A stretch of DNA of 7,699 nucleotides. Origin: an uncultured Lachnospiraceae bacterium (GTDB taxonomy: Bacteria > Bacillota > Clostridia > Lachnospirales > Lachnospiraceae). Below are positions 5,903-7,699 of the stretch, one piece after another. Numbering within the stretch: the stretch's first letter is position 1; each line of letters opens with the position of its first letter. The stretch spans positions 1-7,699 of the forward strand of contig CAJUMV010000080.1 of the NCBI GenBank assembly GCA_910587715.1. Reading direction: 5' to 3'. The position numbers and the translations under genes were made by a program. The notes beneath the pieces are model-generated. The model searched no databases, was not told the DNA's origin, and saw nothing but the letters and a program-made list of their open reading frames with translations.

Positions 5903-6571
5903 TTCTATGAAATTACAAGCAGTATTTCCTTTCACCTGCCTGTCATTCTCCGCAACGGAACAATTCTTGCCAATCCTCTGACCAAGGAAGAATTCGAGAT
6001 CTTGGTGTTTGGAAAAGAATTGCAGCACATACGGCAGGCTTTAGCTGACACCGCTATCCCCGGATTTGCAACTGCTTATTTTGGCTCGAATGAAATAAAA
6101 TTATGCTTGGCTGGAAGAACAAATGAAGGTTTTCAGGATTATTTGCAAAACCATTCTTCGGACAGCCGTATTCATATGGTTGATACGGAAGAGCAATTAT
6201 ACGAGGGGAAAACGTGCTATTTTACATTTATCGCCCCCAGAGATGAATTGCAGCCCCTTTATGAACGTGTAAAACAGATTGCGGGAATCCATTGTGTTTT
6301 TCAACAGGATAAATACAGACCAGAATACTGGTTAGAACTATGTCCGGGAAATGCAACCAAGGCAGCCGCAATTCAAAGAGTAAAACAGCTATGCGGCTGC
6401 CAAAAGGTAATTGTATTTGGTGATTCAGCAAATGATATTTCCATGTTTCAAATGGCAGATGAATCGTATGCAACACAAAATGCGATTGACGAACTAAAGG
6501 AAATTGCTACGGGAATCATTGAGAGCAATCAAACTGATGGTGTGGCAAAATGGTTAGCGGCGCATCTGTGA
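5903..6571 (+). pseudogene. Cof-type HAD phosphatase, N-terminus missing
   Basis: The frame is open from the base after the methyltransferase stop and shares its frame. The protein reads YEITSSISFHLPVILRNG at the beginning, which matches the region around residue 45-60 of Cof/IIB HAD phosphatases. The C2 cap follows, then motif III Lys in CPGNATKAAAI and motif IV FGDSANDISMF, ending normally at WLAAHL. What is missing is the first ~45 residues, including the DxDGT nucleophile motif, so no phosphatase activity is expected. No ATG lies in frame near the beginning. The first near-start is TTG 6002, with no ribosome site, which would give a 189-aa fragment. No N-terminal piece is seen elsewhere in the window. 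The simplest reading is a recombination that joined the methyltransferase gene to the body of a HAD gene. Confidence 0.75.
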
Positions 6572-7077
6572 GCAATGGTGGTAGTTGGTAATGGGGTTCG
6601 TACCAGTATCACTCCCGGATGGTTAATGCTCTTATCAAATTTAACTGCCAACGCATCTTGTTCCTTTTCAGTTAACAGCCTTTTCGTTGTTTTATTATAC
6701 ATAGTCATTAATGCTTCCGTTAAATCAATCAATTCTTCTCTGGACATTTTTTGTTTTGTAGTTATCTCCTCTCTTTCTAAAAATTCATACTTTCTTAAAT
6801 TTCCCGTATCATCAATATTATGATAAAAATCATTTCCGGGTATCCCCTTCATTGCCAAATCAACGATCTCATAAACACTTGGATTATCAGATAAACCAAC
6901 TAATTCGGGATAAAATATCAAATCAGTCCCCCTTGAATGATTAATGCTGTCCTTAAATTTGATTAGCAATTTATCAAATTCCTCATCAGTTAACATCCTT
7001 TTGGTTGTTTTATTATACCCAGCCATTATTGTTTCCGTTAAATCAATCAATTCTTCTCTGGACATTTTTTGTTCCAT
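6529..7077 (-). CDS. Colicin E/pyocin-type immunity protein, tandemly duplicated and fused
   Basis: A 182-aa ORF from ATG 7077 with strong AGGAGG upstream. Residues 5-78 look like a whole Colicin_Pyocin immunity domain (Im2/Im9 type, helical, binds and blocks HNH nuclease toxins): SREELIDLTETIM, LTDEEFDKLLIKFKDSINH, GTDLIFYPE (50-58, the toxin-binding DLIYYP-like motif), then LSDNPSVYEIVDLAM. Residues 111-155 repeat the first half nearly exactly (MSREELIDLTEALM, YNKTTKRLLTE, KFDKSINHPG). The second copy then leaves the family. A four-base shortfall relative to copy 1 shifts the frame at HPG, and the tail reads antisense through the 3' end of the HAD gene. The linker (residues 83-110) is the former intergenic DNA, translated. 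Copy 2's original start is now ACA, so it has no initiation of its own. Copy 1 may still be functional with an added tail. Confidence 0.78.
   Translation of the reverse strand: MEQKMSREELIDLTETIMAGYNKTTKRMLTDEEFDKLLIKFKDSINHSRGTDLIFYPELVGLSDNPSVYEIVDLAMKGIPGNDFYHNIDDTGNLRKYEFLEREEITTKQKMSREELIDLTEALMTMYNKTTKRLLTEKEQDALAVKFDKSINHPGVILVRTPLPTTTIAHRCAANHFATPSV
6608..6805 (-). repeat. Direct repeat copy 2 (decayed immunity gene copy)
   Basis: Starting from GGGAAATTTAAG at 6805-6794, this segment repeats 7132-6922: gene end, intergenic DNA, ribosome site and the first half of the immunity gene. The start-to-start distance is 327 bp, with a 9-bp length difference in the intergenic part and a 4-bp difference near the end. 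Homology fades at about 6608. Confidence 0.75.
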
Positions 7078-7132
7078 AGTTTACCTCCTAATTTTCTGGT
7101 TTTTTAGAAACTTATACTTTCTTAAATTTCCC
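6922..7132 (-). repeat. Direct repeat copy 1 (intact immunity gene copy)
   Basis: This counterpart begins in the last codons of the CPCC-protein gene (GGGAAATTTAAG, 7132-7121), runs through its TAA, the 44-bp gap and AGGAGG, and continues into the immunity gene as far as the GGG-ACT-GAT codons. It keeps the ATG start that copy 2 has lost. Confidence 0.75.
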
Positions 7133-7622
7133 ATTTACCATGTAGCAAATAATTTTTTCTCCCCTGTTTCAACGTCATATGATTTGGATTACTATACTTC
7201 TCTTCCTCCACAATTCCATCATCTTCCCATCCACAATTTGAACAAATATCGTATTCTCCTCGCGTAGAAAGTGTTTTCTCTCCACAACATAGACAAATAT
7301 ATTCTTCTGGTTGTTCTCCATATACAATCACAGTTTTTTTCAATATATTTGATACCATGTTTCCCAAATTTTCGTTAGAATAGCCACTATAACTGTATTC
7401 GCAAAGAAGTTTGACCAGTGTATCATATCGGGGAGACATTGTATCTGCTTGTGGTTCTTCAAAATTCAAAAGTTCTTGTCTCAGACTTAATGACAGCAAA
7501 TGAAATATTTCATCTGCATCATCAAGCCCCCATGCATTAACAATAATTGCTTCCCTATCTTCTGGAGAAACTTTTTTATACTCATTTGTAGCGATAATCT
7601 CAATTGCCTGCTTTCTGTCCAT
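7122..7622 (-). CDS. Cysteine-rich CPCC-domain protein, likely immunity-associated
   Basis: A complete 166-aa protein. Start ATG 7622 has TTGGAG eight bases upstream. Residues 108-162 are a CPCC-type zinc-ribbon-like domain: YICLCCGEKTLSTRGEYDIC, then SNCGWEDDG and YSNPNHMTLKQGRKNY. The cysteine pairs are C110/C112/C113 and C127/C130. The family's usual CPCC is CLCC here, with Leu for Pro. Residues 1-100 are helical and acidic, starting MDRKQAIEIIATNEYKKVS and EDREAIIVNAWG; this N-terminal extension is common in longer family members. CPCC proteins are frequent in polymorphic toxin immunity loci, and the colicin-type immunity gene 44 bp downstream on the same strand supports that reading. Its own toxin partner is not in the window. 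Confidence 0.82.
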   Translation of the reverse strand: MDRKQAIEIIATNEYKKVSPEDREAIIVNAWGLDDADEIFHLLSLSLRQELLNFEEPQADTMSPRYDTLVKLLCEYSYSGYSNENLGNMVSNILKKTVIVYGEQPEEYICLCCGEKTLSTRGEYDICSNCGWEDDGIVEEEKYSNPNHMTLKQGRKNYLLHGKWEI

Positions 7623-7640
7623 TTATTTTTCTCCAACTGT

Positions 7641-7697
7641 TTATTTGCTTGACAGTTGAAAGTTTGTACCACTAAGAAGCCAGAAAATCCCATTGTT
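7641..7697 (-). CDS. Possible C-terminal end of an upstream gene, cut by the window edge
   Basis: One minus-strand frame is open from the window edge and encodes 18 residues (NNGIFWLLSGTNFQLSSK) before TAA at 7641, only 18 bp from the CPCC start. The spacing fits an operon. The stretch is too short to identify, and another frame is open as well. Confidence 0.3.
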   Translation of the reverse strand, partial: NNGIFWLLSGTNFQLSSK

Positions 7698-7699
7698 CT

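Noticed and set aside
5907..5981. Short ORF starting at ATG 5907 after the methyltransferase
   Set aside because: It is out of frame with the clear HAD homology over the same bases, and its ribosome site is weak.
6585..6604. TGGTA...TACCA inverted repeat with GGGGTTCGTACC, reminiscent of a tRNA T-arm or attachment site
   Set aside because: There is no tRNA body around it and no second copy in the window; five-base arms are easily found by chance.
6575..7267. Plus-strand hydrophobic-looking ORFs (e.g. 82 and 107 codons)
   Set aside because: They are antisense shadows of the immunity and CPCC genes and repeat only because the immunity gene is duplicated.

Overview
The window looks like chromosomal accessory DNA from a low-to-mid GC Firmicute, most likely a clostridial gut-type bacterium (Lachnospiraceae-like). 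This rests on strong AGGAGG-type ribosome binding sites, extended -10 promoters (TGnTATACT), and the mix of genes: oligo-1,6-glucosidase with an AraC regulator, SRAP, GyrI-like and XRE-methyltransferase proteins. The assignment is inference. No rRNA, tRNA, CRISPR array or transposase is visible.

Left block, minus strand (1-3360). Read in the direction of transcription, it contains a 30-codon small ORF, a 229-aa protein of unknown function, a complete SRAP (YedK/HMCES) protein, an AraC-family regulator broken by a frameshift, a 20-codon leader ORF, and the N-terminal part of a GH13 oligo-1,6-glucosidase. The glucosidase reading frame stops resembling GH13 near base 60 and continues in frame into what looks like a sugar ABC-transporter permease. 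That suggests a deletion fusion or an assembly chimera at the window edge.

Middle block, plus strand (3440-5902). A divergent promoter region, with a TGTGA-N5-TCACA palindrome, leads into an AraC regulator carrying a GyrI-like effector-binding domain. A free-standing GyrI-like protein follows, then a hairpin terminator, then an XRE-HTH/SAM-methyltransferase fusion (TehB-like). The methyltransferase has no normal start codon that would include its whole HTH; the only well-placed codon after its Shine-Dalgarno is ATT.

Right block (5903-7699) is scarred. Directly after the methyltransferase stop, in the same frame, lies a Cof-type HAD phosphatase missing its N-terminus and its nucleophile motif. 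Converging on it from the right is an immunity cassette on the minus strand: the tail of an unidentified gene, a CPCC-type cysteine-rich protein, and a colicin E/pyocin-type immunity protein. The last arose by a tandem duplication (period 327 bp). The second copy lost its start codon, was fused in frame to the first, and is cut off within the toxin-binding motif. No matching toxin is in the window, so this looks like an orphan immunity locus being remodelled.

I see no wholly new defence or metabolic system. The most informative parts are the fused and decayed immunity duplication, the ATT-start puzzle, and two small ORFs translationally coupled to downstream genes.
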